NCBI GenBank assembly: GCA_021812845.1
Contig: JAKAML010000035.1
Location: 1 to 8,889 of the forward strand
DNA: 8,889 nt
Source: Pseudomonadota bacterium
GTDB lineage: Bacteria; Pseudomonadota; Alphaproteobacteria; Rhizobiales; Hyphomicrobiaceae
Direction of reading: 5' to 3'
This document shows, in pieces, positions 1 to 6,150 of the stretch (positions are counted from its first letter, which is position 1; each line of letters begins with the position of its first letter). The notes below the pieces were generated by a model. The model did not search any database. It was given only the letters and a program-made list of their open reading frames with translations, and was not told the DNA's origin. The position numbers and the translations under genes were made by a program.

Positions 1-1567
1 GCCGCTGCACGGCCGCCTGCATGGCGACGTGCTCCGACGGCGTGAGATCGGCAGCGGTGACGAAGGCCTCCGGCAGCGGCGCGGCGGCGCCGGCCTCGGC
101 GCGGAACGTCCGGTAGGCGGCGTCCTCGACCAGCTCCTCGCGGGCGCTGCCGTCGCGATCGAGCAGGCGCCGGCGGTAGGCGAGGTCGAACAGCGGCTCG
201 ACGCCGCTCGACACGTTGCCGGCGAGCAGCGAGATGGTGCCGGTGGGCGCGATCGAGGTCAGGCAGCCGTTGCGGATCCCGTGCCGCGCGATCTCGGCCC
301 GCGTCGCGCCGTCGAGCGCCGCCACGTTCGGGCTCGCGGCGAAGCGCTCCCGGTCGTAGAGCGGGAACGCACCCTTCTCGGCGGCCAGCGCCGCACTCGC
401 ACGGTAGGCCGCCTCCTGCACGCGGCGCATCCAGTCGCCGGCCGCGGCGACCGCGGCCGCGCTGCCGTAGCGCAGCCCGCACATCACCATTGCGTCCGCG
501 AGCCCGGTGATGCCGAGCCCGATCCGCCGCTTCGCCACGGCGTCGCGGCGCTGCGCCTCGAGCGGGTAGGGCGAGGCGTCGAGCACGGCGTCGAGGAAGC
601 GCACGCCGAGGGCCGCAACCTCGTCGAGCCGCGCCGTGTCGAGCCGCGCCCGCGGCGTGAACGGCTCCCGGACCAGCCGCTCGAGGTTGACCGATCCGAG
701 CAGGCACGCGCCGTAGGGCGGCAGAGGCTGCTCTCCGCACGGATTGGTGGCCCGGATCTCCTCGCAGTAGCGGAGGTTGTTGCGTTCGTTGACGCGGTCG
801 ATGAACACCACGCCCGGCTCGGCATAGTCGTAGGTGGCCCGCATCAGGCGGTCCCACAGCGCGCGCGCCGGCAGCGTGCGGTAGACCGTGCCGCCGAACG
901 CCAGATCCCATGCCCGGTCCTCGGCCACCGCCGTCATGAAGGCGTCGGTCACGAGCACGGAGAGATTGAAGTTCCTGAGCCGCGCCGGGTCGGACTTCGC
1001 TTCGATGAAGGCCTCGATGTCGGGGTGGTCGCAGCGCATGGTCGCCATCATCGCCCCGCGCCGGGCGCCGGCCGACATGATCGTGCGGCACATGGCGTCC
1101 CAGACGTCCATGAAGCTCAGCGGCCCCGAGGCGTCGGCTCCGATCGAGCGGACCAGCGCCCCCCTGGGCCGCAGCGTCGAAAAATCGTGGCCGATGCCGC
1201 CGCCCGCCTGCATCGTCAGCGCCGCCTCGCGCACGCCGTCGAAGATGCCGCCGAGATCGTCCGGGATCGGGCCCATCACGAAGCAGTTCGACAGCGTCAC
1301 CGCGCGTCCCGAGCCGGCGCCGGCCAGGATGCGGCCCGCCGGCAGCAGCTCGAAGGCCGCGATCGCCTCGGCGTAGCGCCGGGCCCAACGGTCCCGCGCC
1401 TTGCGCCCGCCGCGCTCGCCCGCCGCGGCGGCCAAAGCGACGCGCGCGACCGTATCGTCGAACGTGCGGTCGCGCGGTGTCCCGTCCGGATCCCGGAGCC
1501 GGTACTTGCGGTCCCAGATCTCCTCGGCGATGCGAACGGCGAACGGCGATGACGGACGCGGGACCAT
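1..1567 (-). CDS. nrdJ: Adenosylcobalamin-dependent (class II) ribonucleotide reductase, N-terminal part
   Basis: Reduces ribonucleotides to deoxyribonucleotides in the cytoplasm, using coenzyme B12 to make the active-site thiyl radical. It needs neither oxygen nor a separate radical subunit. I translated the minus strand from the ATG at 1567. It stays open for 522 residues to the window edge, so the C-terminus is missing. Visible family features are the first redox cysteine in SNCFV (C95), the GGGIG segment (122-126), the active-site block NPCGEQPL with N275, C277 and E279, a second redox cysteine C288 in ACLLGSVNL, and the phosphate-binding APTGTISLLAG stretch near residue 440. These fit the NrdJ_Z-type B12-dependent family. 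No ATP-cone domain is visible at the N-terminus, which goes straight into the catalytic domain. A near-consensus promoter lies just upstream, so the gene can be expressed apart from plsC. Family call is firm; total length and C-terminal redox motif cannot be judged. Confidence 0.93.
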   Translation of the reverse strand, partial: MVPRPSSPFAVRIAEEIWDRKYRLRDPDGTPRDRTFDDTVARVALAAAAGERGGRKARDRWARRYAEAIAAFELLPAGRILAGAGSGRAVTLSNCFVMGPIPDDLGGIFDGVREAALTMQAGGGIGHDFSTLRPRGALVRSIGADASGPLSFMDVWDAMCRTIMSAGARRGAMMATMRCDHPDIEAFIEAKSDPARLRNFNLSVLVTDAFMTAVAEDRAWDLAFGGTVYRTLPARALWDRLMRATYDYAEPGVVFIDRVNERNNLRYCEEIRATNPCGEQPLPPYGACLLGSVNLERLVREPFTPRARLDTARLDEVAALGVRFLDAVLDASPYPLEAQRRDAVAKRRIGLGITGLADAMVMCGLRYGSAAAVAAAGDWMRRVQEAAYRASAALAAEKGAFPLYDRERFAASPNVAALDGATRAEIARHGIRNGCLTSIAPTGTISLLAGNVSSGVEPLFDLAYRRRLLDRDGSAREELVEDAAYRTFRAEAGAAAPLPEAFVTAADLTPSEHVAMQAAVQR

Positions 1568-1595
1568 GACTGCGCTCGGTTGAAACGACCTACTC

Positions 1596-1624
1596 AATAT
1601 AGCGCGCGGCCGCCCCGCAGTCAA
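1596..1624 (-). promoter_or_regulatory. Sigma-70-type promoter for nrdJ
   Basis: Read on the minus strand, TTGACT (1619-1624) is followed after exactly 17 bp by TATATT (1596-1601). Each hexamer matches the housekeeping consensus at 5 of 6 bases. The predicted transcription start is near 1588, about 20 nt before the nrdJ ATG at 1567. The leader is therefore very short and lacks a strong Shine-Dalgarno match. The -35 box sits 12 bp past the plsC stop codon. This AT-rich -10 box stands out in otherwise very GC-rich DNA. The match is seen directly; activity is inferred. Confidence 0.72.
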
Positions 1625-1636
1625 CGAATGTTCTTC

Positions 1637-2422
1637 TTATGTTTTCGTTAGGTTCAATTGCTGCAGCCTCCGCGCCGCCTCCGGCGCGAGGGCGTCCGCG
1701 GGCACGGACCGGGCCGCCTCGGCCAGCAGCCGGTCGGATGCCGCCTCGAGCCGCGCCTCGAGCGTGGCGCGGAACTCCTTCCTCGACATCCCGGGCGGGA
1801 TCGGCTCCAGGAACGCGACGACGATGGTGCCCGGCCGGCGCAGCAGGCTGCGGCGCGGCCAGTAGACGCCGGAGTTGAGGGCCAGCGGCACGCACGGCAC
1901 GCCGAGCCCGTCGTAGAGCGCCACGTAGCCCGGCTTGTAGTCGGGCTCGGCGCCCGGCGCGCGGCGCGTGCCTTCGGGAAAGATCAGGATCTCGCGCCCT
2001 GCGGTCACCCGATCCGCGGCCGCCTTCAGCATCGCCTTCAGCGCCACGGCCGCCTTGTCGCGGCGCACCAGGATGTGGGCGAACTTGACGCAGAACCAGC
2101 CGTAGAGCGGGATCCACTTGAGCTCGTCCTTGAGCACGATCGCCGGGTCGCGGAACAGCGGGATCAGCGCGAAGGTGTCCCAGGCCGACTGGTGCTTGGC
2201 GACCACGAGACACGGCCCCGCCGGCAGATGCTCGCGCCCGCGCACCTCCAGCCGCGTGCCCGCGATGACGCGCAACAGCCACGTCGCCACGACGGCGTGG
2301 GCCGCGAGGCCCCGCATCGCCCAGCGGCGCGGGCCGAGGAGCAGCGGCGCGCCGAGCACCAGGAACAGGGCGGTGGTGACATAGAAGGCGAGCGCGTAGG
2401 CGGCCGAGCGGAGGAGCAGCAT
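1637..2422 (-). CDS. plsC: 1-acyl-sn-glycerol-3-phosphate acyltransferase (PlsC family)
   Basis: A 261-residue membrane enzyme expected to move an acyl group onto lysophosphatidic acid (or a related lysophospholipid) to give phosphatidic acid. Hydrophobic segments at about residues 5-30 and 38-54 anchor the N-terminus. The catalytic HX4D motif is H77-QSAW-D82. The substrate-binding FPEGTR block lies at 148-153, and the late PLALNSG stretch (179-185) and EPIPPG (206-211) are typical of the family. Length is usual for bacterial PlsC. The ATG at 2422 is chosen because the anchor follows at once; the only purine-rich SD-like stretch (GAGGGA) lies about 14 nt upstream, farther than ideal. It starts 23 bp after the ydcF stop, so the two are probably co-transcribed. 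Substrate specificity (LPA versus another lysolipid, such as ornithine lipid synthesis) cannot be told from sequence alone. Confidence 0.92.
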   Translation of the reverse strand: MLLLRSAAYALAFYVTTALFLVLGAPLLLGPRRWAMRGLAAHAVVATWLLRVIAGTRLEVRGREHLPAGPCLVVAKHQSAWDTFALIPLFRDPAIVLKDELKWIPLYGWFCVKFAHILVRRDKAAVALKAMLKAAADRVTAGREILIFPEGTRRAPGAEPDYKPGYVALYDGLGVPCVPLALNSGVYWPRRSLLRRPGTIVVAFLEPIPPGMSRKEFRATLEARLEAASDRLLAEAARSVPADALAPEAARRLQQLNLTKT

Positions 2423-2445
2423 GGCGGGCGAACGGTGTCCCTCGC

Positions 2446-3096
2446 TCAGATCTTGCCGTTGATCGCCGCCGGTCGTCCGGCGAGCGCGTCGTCGTCGACG
2501 GTCCGCACCAGCCTCGCGGCGGCGAGGCGCAGCGCGGCCGGCAGGTACTTGACGTATTCCGCCAACAGAACGCGGGTGCTGAAGGCATTGAGCCACCACG
2601 CGCCCTGCCTCATGCTGCGCGGGGTCACCGGATGCGGGATCAGCCGTATGCCGGGCATCTCGATCTGCAGCTCCGCCAGCCCGCGCGGCATGTGATAGCT
2701 CGAGGTGACGACGATCAGCGTCGCGTAGTGGTGGCTCTCGGCCCAGGTCTTGGTCTCGCTCGCGTTGCCGACCGTGTCGCGCGCGATGTAGCCGAGATCG
2801 ACGCAACAGTCGAACTGGGCGTCGGGGAGGCCGGTCAGGCGGTGGAGGTCGTGGCGGCCGGTGCGCGGGTTGACGCCCGAGATCAGGAGCCGGCGGCCCT
2901 TGCCGAGCCCGAGCAGGCGGGCGCCCTCGGCGACGCGCAGCTCGCCGCCGGTCAGGACGACGATGCCGTCCGCCACCGCCGGCACCCCGTCCCGGTCGCG
3001 CGTCACCGTGACGGCGAACAGCACGAAGCCGAACACCAGGAGCGCCGCCGACGACGCCGCAATTCCGGCCAGCACTCGCTTGGTGATCCGCGACAT
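2446..3096 (-). CDS. YdcF/ElyC/SanA-family protein (DUF218)
   Basis: A 216-residue protein with one N-terminal membrane helix (about residues 10-30) and then a DUF218 domain. Visible family blocks are the VVLTGG turn (47-51), RLLISGVNP (69-77), the ARDTVGNASET segment (105-115) and the VTSSYHMPRGL segment (130-140). Family members such as ElyC and SanA act in envelope integrity and peptidoglycan or lipid-carrier steps, but the biochemical reaction is not settled, so I give no gene symbol. I chose the ATG at 3096 because the transmembrane helix follows directly and a GGAT lies about 6 nt upstream. An in-frame ATG at 3183 would add 29 residues, but its SD-like GGGAAG sits only 1 nt from the start. 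It lies between ftsX (351 bp upstream) and plsC (23 bp downstream), which suggests an envelope role. Confidence 0.85.
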   Translation of the reverse strand: MSRITKRVLAGIAASSAALLVFGFVLFAVTVTRDRDGVPAVADGIVVLTGGELRVAEGARLLGLGKGRRLLISGVNPRTGRHDLHRLTGLPDAQFDCCVDLGYIARDTVGNASETKTWAESHHYATLIVVTSSYHMPRGLAELQIEMPGIRLIPHPVTPRSMRQGAWWLNAFSTRVLLAEYVKYLPAALRLAAARLVRTVDDDALAGRPAAINGKI

Positions 3097-3447
3097 GTCC
3101 GATCCGAACGGCCGTTCGAGCTCCGCCGGCCGGGGCCTGCCGATGCCGATGATGCGCGCCGGAAGGACCACCAGCGGCACCATGCTTCCCGTGTAGCTTC
3201 CGCATCTGACGTGCGGCGGCGATTCGAGCCGCGAGCGGGACCAGACGTCGGAGGCTCCACACGAGGCCCGGGAGGTCGCGGGAGCGGGCCTGAGCTTACC
3301 GGAATTCGGCGGCGATGTGTCGAATTCGATGAACGTTGTTTGCAAAACGTGAACACTGTCCGCTCGCGGCCGTCGTCGGCCAGTCCGCGGGCAGAGTTCC
3401 GGCGATCGAGGCCGGGGCCGCGGGGCGCGGAGCCGCCAAAGTCCGGG
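3097..3447. other. 351-bp gap between ftsX and ydcF, no convincing gene
   Basis: Open frames here are extensions or shadows of neighbours, with arginine/proline-rich translations typical of GC-rich non-coding DNA. An AT-richer patch at about 3325-3355 contains the 8-bp palindrome TTTGCAAA, but I find no -35/-10 pair at good spacing. Two abutting hairpins, each with a 5-bp stem and 7-nt loop, lie at 3200-3216 (CCGCA/TGCGG) and 3216-3232 (GCGGC/GCCGC). A further hairpin, GGCCG-TCGT-CGGCC, lies at 3368-3381, downstream of the ftsX stop. It has no T-run, so it is not a standard intrinsic terminator. The size of the gap suggests that ydcF-plsC may have its own promoter or a long leader. Confidence 0.6.
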
Positions 3448-4638
3448 TCAGCCGCGATTGTTCAGGATGCGGAACACGCCGAGCCGCGAGGTCATGGTGC
3501 AGAGGATCGCGATCACGACGACCACCATGCCGAGCACCACGTAGCCGGCCGCGTCGAGGCCGCCCGCGCCGATCAGCCGGTTGAGCTCGGCCGCGGTGAC
3601 GCTGCCGCCGCCGAGCAGCTCCATCACCGGCGGCATGACGAGGAACACCAGCATCGCCGAGCCGGCGCCGACGAGGCCGGCACGGATGCCGAGGTTCAGG
3701 AAGTGCTTCTCGAACTCGCGGGCGATGAAGCGGTCGGTGGCGCCGACGAAGTGCAGCACCTCGACGATCTCGCGGTTCGACGCCATGGCGCTGCGGGTCG
3801 CCGAGATGATGATCGCCGTCGTCGCCGCCGCGACCAGCGCCAGGATGGCGAGGCCGCCGAGGGCGAACGAGCGGGTGACGGTGCGGATCTGCTGCTGCCA
3901 CTGGCGGTGGTCGTCGAGGGTCACGCCCTTGAACTGCTTCGCCAGTGCCGCCCTGAGATCGTCGAGCTTCGGCGGCGCCGCGCGGTCGATCTCGATCGCC
4001 ACCAGGCGCGGCACAGGCAGGCTCTTCAAGGCGTCCGACTGGCCGAGCCACGGCTCGAGCAGACCCGCCGAGGTGTCGACCGAGAGCGCCTTCGCCGTCC
4101 GGATGCCGGCCTGCTTGCCGGTGAACGCGACGACGTCCTTCAGCGTCTTCTCGATGTCGGAGCCCTCACGGTGCTCGACCTGGATCGTCACCTCGCTGGC
4201 GATGTCGCTCAGCCAGGCGTTGGCCGACTGGTTGATCATGTAGACCGCGCCCGCCGTCAGACAGGCGAGGAAGCACATGATCGAGATGACGAGCGTCAGC
4301 GAGCGGCCGGTGACGGAGCCTGCCGGGACGATCGGCGCCTTGGCGCCGTCGCGCGCCGGCTTCGCTTCCCGCGCCGGGGCGACGATGTCACTGTCGGCGC
4401 GCAGCTCGCGGGAGATCTCGCGGCCGCCAGGGTCGCGCGTCGGTCCGTCGTAGCGCTGTGGCGCGGGGGCGCCGTGGCCGCCGCCGTAGGCGCCCGCCGT
4501 CGGCGGTCCGGTCACGGGACCGGTCAGCACCTCGTCGAACGGCTCGAAATGCGGCGCCGGGCGGCCGCCGAAGCCGCCGCCCGCCGGGCCGCCGCCTGGT
4601 GGGGCACCGCGGGATCTCGGGTCATACGATCCGGACAT
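3448..4638 (-). CDS. ftsX: Cell-division protein FtsX (ABC-type permease subunit)
   Basis: A 396-residue inner-membrane partner of FtsE. FtsEX sits at the division septum and, through its periplasmic loop, controls peptidoglycan-hydrolase activators. Four membrane helices are visible at about 114-135, 257-280, 322-342 and 365-383. The large extracytoplasmic loop (about 136-250) lies between the first two, and the conserved cytoplasmic segment REIVEVLHFVGATDRFIAREF (289-309) precedes the third. About 110 residues come before the first helix. They are rich in Gly, Pro and Ala, then charged, and look disordered; this is much longer than the E. coli cytoplasmic tail. The ATG at 4638 overlaps the end of ftsE by 17 bp, so translation is likely coupled. 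In GC-rich DNA the true start could lie further in, but the overlap with ftsE favours the annotated one. Confidence 0.94.
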   Translation of the reverse strand: MSGSYDPRSRGAPPGGGPAGGGFGGRPAPHFEPFDEVLTGPVTGPPTAGAYGGGHGAPAPQRYDGPTRDPGGREISRELRADSDIVAPAREAKPARDGAKAPIVPAGSVTGRSLTLVISIMCFLACLTAGAVYMINQSANAWLSDIASEVTIQVEHREGSDIEKTLKDVVAFTGKQAGIRTAKALSVDTSAGLLEPWLGQSDALKSLPVPRLVAIEIDRAAPPKLDDLRAALAKQFKGVTLDDHRQWQQQIRTVTRSFALGGLAILALVAAATTAIIISATRSAMASNREIVEVLHFVGATDRFIAREFEKHFLNLGIRAGLVGAGSAMLVFLVMPPVMELLGGGSVTAAELNRLIGAGGLDAAGYVVLGMVVVVIAILCTMTSRLGVFRILNNRG

Positions 4639-5278
4639 GGCCCTCGTGCAGCTCCAGTCGCGGCGCCTTGAACTGGCGCATCAGTTGATGGTCGTGGGTG
4701 GCGATCAGCACCGACGTGCCGAGCCGGTTCAACTCGATGAACAGCCGGAGCAGCCGCCGCGCCATCTGCGGGTCGACGTTGCCGGTCGGCTCGTCGGCGA
4801 GCAGCAGCTCGGGCTTGCCGATCACCGCCCGCGCGATCGCCGCGCGCTGCTTCTCGCCGCCCGACAGCACCGACGGCGCGGCGTGCATCCGGTCGCCGAG
4901 CCCGACCCATTGCAGGAGGTCGGTCACGTCCTCCTTGTAGTCGGCGATGTCCTTGCCGACCACCCGGAGCGGCAGCGCCACGTTCTCCCACGTCGTCAGG
5001 TGCTCGAGCAGGCGGAAGTCCTGGAACACGATGCCGATGCGCCGGCGCAGTTGCGCCCGCTTGGCGGTCGAGATCCGCGACACGTCCTGATTGAACATCT
5101 CGATGCGGCCGCGCGTCGGATGCGTCGACATGAAGAGCAGGCGCAGGAGCGAGGTCTTGCCGGCGCCGGAAGGTCCGGTCAGGAAGTGGAACGAGCCCGG
5201 ACGCAGGTGGAAGTTGACCTCGGACAGCACCTCCGGGCCGGTGTCGTATTTCAGTGCGATGTTGGAGAGGCGAATCAC
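4622..5278 (-). CDS. ftsE: Cell-division ATP-binding protein FtsE
   Basis: A 218-residue ABC ATPase that powers FtsX at the septum. From the GTG start: Walker A GPSGAGKTS (35-43), Q-loop glutamine Q86 in VFQDFRLL, signature LSGGEKQ (138-144), Walker B LLLADEP (158-164) and H-loop H195. Length matches the family (about 220 residues). I chose the GTG at 5278 because the domain begins there (VIRLSNIALKYD). The in-frame ATGs at 5326 and 5332 would add an unlikely Gly/Arg/Asp-rich tail with no good ribosome site. Oddly, the strong Shine-Dalgarno GAGGGG at 5306-5311 serves an ATG at 5298 in a different frame. That mini-ORF stops on the GTG, giving a GTGA overlap. One extra G at that point would put the ATG in frame (MTGATDRVIRLSN...), so either leader coupling or a one-base deletion or sequencing error is possible. 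Confidence 0.96.
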   Translation of the reverse strand: MIRLSNIALKYDTGPEVLSEVNFHLRPGSFHFLTGPSGAGKTSLLRLLFMSTHPTRGRIEMFNQDVSRISTAKRAQLRRRIGIVFQDFRLLEHLTTWENVALPLRVVGKDIADYKEDVTDLLQWVGLGDRMHAAPSVLSGGEKQRAAIARAVIGKPELLLADEPTGNVDPQMARRLLRLFIELNRLGTSVLIATHDHQLMRQFKAPRLELHEGHVRIV

Positions 5279-5298
5279 CGGTCCGTCGCGCCTGTCAT
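5275..5298 (-). CDS. Possible 7-residue leader peptide coupled to ftsE
   Basis: ATG at 5298 encodes MTGATDR and stops with TGA at 5275-5277. That stop overlaps the ftsE GTG start (5276-5278) in a GTGA junction. The ATG has the best ribosome site in the region: GAGGGG ends 7 nt before it. Re-initiation at GTG after terminating on the overlapping TGA would couple ftsE translation to the mini-ORF. The alternative is that the real ftsE start is this ATG and one base is missing from the sequence. I cannot tell these apart. Confidence 0.35.
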   Translation of the reverse strand: MTGATDR

Positions 5299-5305
5299 GG
5301 TCGTT

Positions 5306-5311
5306 CCCCTC
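5306..5311 (-). promoter_or_regulatory. Shine-Dalgarno site ahead of ftsE
   Basis: GAGGGG on the minus strand lies 7 nt before the ATG at 5298 and 27 nt before the ftsE GTG at 5278. It is too far away to serve the GTG directly, so it decides between a coupled leader peptide and a sequence error at the ftsE start. Confidence 0.6.
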
Positions 5312-5364
5312 GCCGCGGCCGGCCATACGCATTTCGCCCGTCCGGCGCGGTCGCCCGTTCCGCC

Positions 5365-5378
5365 CCGCCGCGCGGCGG
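5365..5378. repeat. 14-bp perfect palindrome in the ftsE leader
   Basis: CCGCCGCGCGGCGG is its own reverse complement. It lies downstream of the candidate ftsE promoter, inside the presumed leader. A GC-only palindrome can arise by chance in such DNA, but it could fold in the RNA or bind a dimeric regulator. Confidence 0.4.
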
Positions 5379-5381
5379 CCG

Positions 5382-5400
5382 CGCACCGCGCGTCGGTGCG
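5382..5400. repeat. Inverted repeat next to the candidate ftsE -10 box
   Basis: Arms CGCACCG (5382-5388) and CGGTGCG (5394-5400) match perfectly over 7 bp around a 5-base spacer. The right arm touches the candidate -10 box at 5401-5406, so the repeat covers the expected transcription start. That is a natural place for an operator, but no regulator is known. Confidence 0.4.
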
Positions 5401-5429
5401 GTTATGCGAAAAGCGTGACCGGGGATCAA
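5401..5429 (-). promoter_or_regulatory. Candidate promoter for ftsE-ftsX
   Basis: On the minus strand, TTGATC (5424-5429) and CATAAC (5401-5406) are spaced 17 bp apart; each matches the housekeeping consensus at 4 of 6 bases. The leader to the ftsE GTG would be about 115 nt. The -35 box falls inside the 11-bp tandem repeat at 5420-5441. Strength is modest and the call is tentative. Confidence 0.42.
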
Positions 5430-5441
5430 TCGGGGATTAAT
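5420..5441. repeat. 11-bp tandem direct repeat between ftsE and hpt
   Basis: CGGGGATCAAT (5420-5430) is followed directly by CGGGGATTAAT (5431-5441), with one difference. The period is close to one DNA helical turn, so two copies would show the same face to a protein. It overlaps the candidate ftsE -35 box and lies about 145 bp before hpt. It is the most AT-rich part of this divergent control region. Confidence 0.6.
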
Positions 5442-5517
5442 GTGGCAGGTTCATGTGCACAACTTCCGCGGGCCGGCGCCACAGGGCCGGGGGCGTAGCA
5501 CCGGAGCCATGGCGATC

Positions 5518-5569
5518 CGGGTCGCCGGTCCGCCGCCTCCTGCGTCCGCGCCCGGCGGCCGGCGGCCTG
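5518..5569 (+). promoter_or_regulatory. Long bulged hairpin in the hpt leader
   Basis: Bases 5518-5535 pair with 5553-5569 over 17 bp (15 Watson-Crick, 2 G·U), with one bulged T at 5529 and a 17-nt loop (5536-5552). The stem ends 4 nt before the AAGGA ribosome site of hpt. The loop carries CCTCCT (5536-5541), whose TCCT could pair with AGGA of that site. No T-run follows, so it is not a standard terminator. A role in controlling hpt translation is inference. Confidence 0.5.
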
Positions 5570-5573
5570 TCGA

Positions 5574-5578
5574 AAGGA
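5574..5578 (+). promoter_or_regulatory. Ribosome-binding site of hpt
   Basis: AAGGA ends 8 nt before the ATG at 5587. It fixes this start over the in-frame ATG at 5509, whose extra 26 residues are Pro/Gly/Arg-rich and unlike the family. Confidence 0.75.
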
Positions 5579-5586
5579 TCCTGACG

Positions 5587-6150
5587 ATGGCGAATGCCGA
5601 CCTCTCCGCCTTGGCCGCGAGCAAGGGGCTCGAGATCATCTTCCCGCCCGACCAGATCGCGCGCCGGATGGAGGAGCTCGCCGCCGAGATCGCCCGCCGC
5701 GGGCTCGAGCAGCTGCTCGTCGTCGCCGTGCTGAAGGGCAGCTTCGTGTTCGCCGCCGACCTGATCCGCGCGCTGCACCGGGCCGGCCTCGAGCCCGACG
5801 TCGACTTCATCACGCTGTCGAGCTACCGCAAGAGCACCACCTCGCGCGGCCAGGTCGAGATCCTGCGCGATCTCGACCTCGACGTCGCGGGACGCAACGT
5901 GCTGATCGTCGACGACGTGCTCGATTCGGGCCGTACCCTCGCCTTCGCAAAGGATCTCATCGCCGCCCGCGGTGCGCGCTCCATCGCCACCTGCGTGCTG
6001 CTCGACAAGCAGACGCGGCGGGCGGTCAATCTCGAGGCCGATTTCCGCGCCTTCGAATGTCCGGAGGTGTTCGTGGTAGGCTACGGCATGGATGTCGCCC
6101 ACCGCTACCGCGAGCTGCCGTTCGTCGGGCGCGTCGTCAAGGACGGGTAG
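5587..6150 (+). CDS. hpt: Hypoxanthine phosphoribosyltransferase
   Basis: A 187-residue cytoplasmic purine-salvage enzyme joining hypoxanthine (often also guanine) to PRPP to give IMP (GMP). Visible family elements are the loop-I segment VLKGSF (48-53), the flexible-loop SSY (78-80), the PRPP signature LIVDDVLDSGRTL (106-118) with acidic pair D109-D110 and likely catalytic base D113, the base-contacting lysine K141 in LLDKQTRR, and FVVGYGMD (162-169), matching the purine-stacking segment near the C-terminus. Length matches bacterial Hpt. The start is fixed by the AAGGA site 8 nt upstream. It diverges from ftsE across a 308-bp control region and is followed after 50 bp by the receiver protein, so those two are likely co-transcribed. 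A 17-bp hairpin lies just before its ribosome site. Hypoxanthine versus guanine preference is not decidable here. Confidence 0.95.
   Translation: MANADLSALAASKGLEIIFPPDQIARRMEELAAEIARRGLEQLLVVAVLKGSFVFAADLIRALHRAGLEPDVDFITLSSYRKSTTSRGQVEILRDLDLDVAGRNVLIVDDVLDSGRTLAFAKDLIAARGARSIATCVLLDKQTRRAVNLEADFRAFECPEVFVVGYGMDVAHRYRELPFVGRVVKDG

Noticed and set aside
29..1552. 507-codon open frame antisense to nrdJ
   Set aside because: Its translation is Arg/Ala/His-rich with no domain. It is the usual long shadow of a GC-rich gene, and the minus frame encodes clear RNR motifs.
1568..1636. Cobalamin riboswitch controlling nrdJ
   Set aside because: The promoter leaves only about 20 nt of leader, too short for the aptamer.
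3200..3232. tRNA-like pair of arms (5-bp stems, 7-nt loops)
   Set aside because: Neither loop fits the TTC-R-A T-loop on either strand, the arms share a base, and no acceptor stem or D arm is found.
3183..3260. Group II intron remnant before ydcF
   Set aside because: The short hairpin resembled an intron domain loosely, but there is no domain V, no reverse transcriptase and no clear boundary.
2632..4671. 679-codon plus-strand open frame across ydcF and ftsX
   Set aside because: Low-complexity Arg/Asp/His-rich translation spanning two real genes and a gap; a GC-driven shadow.
5440..5586. N-terminal extension of Hpt from upstream ATGs (5440, 5509)
   Set aside because: The hairpin and a good ribosome site sit just before 5587, the added residues are Pro/Gly/Arg-rich, and Hpt has normal length from 5587.
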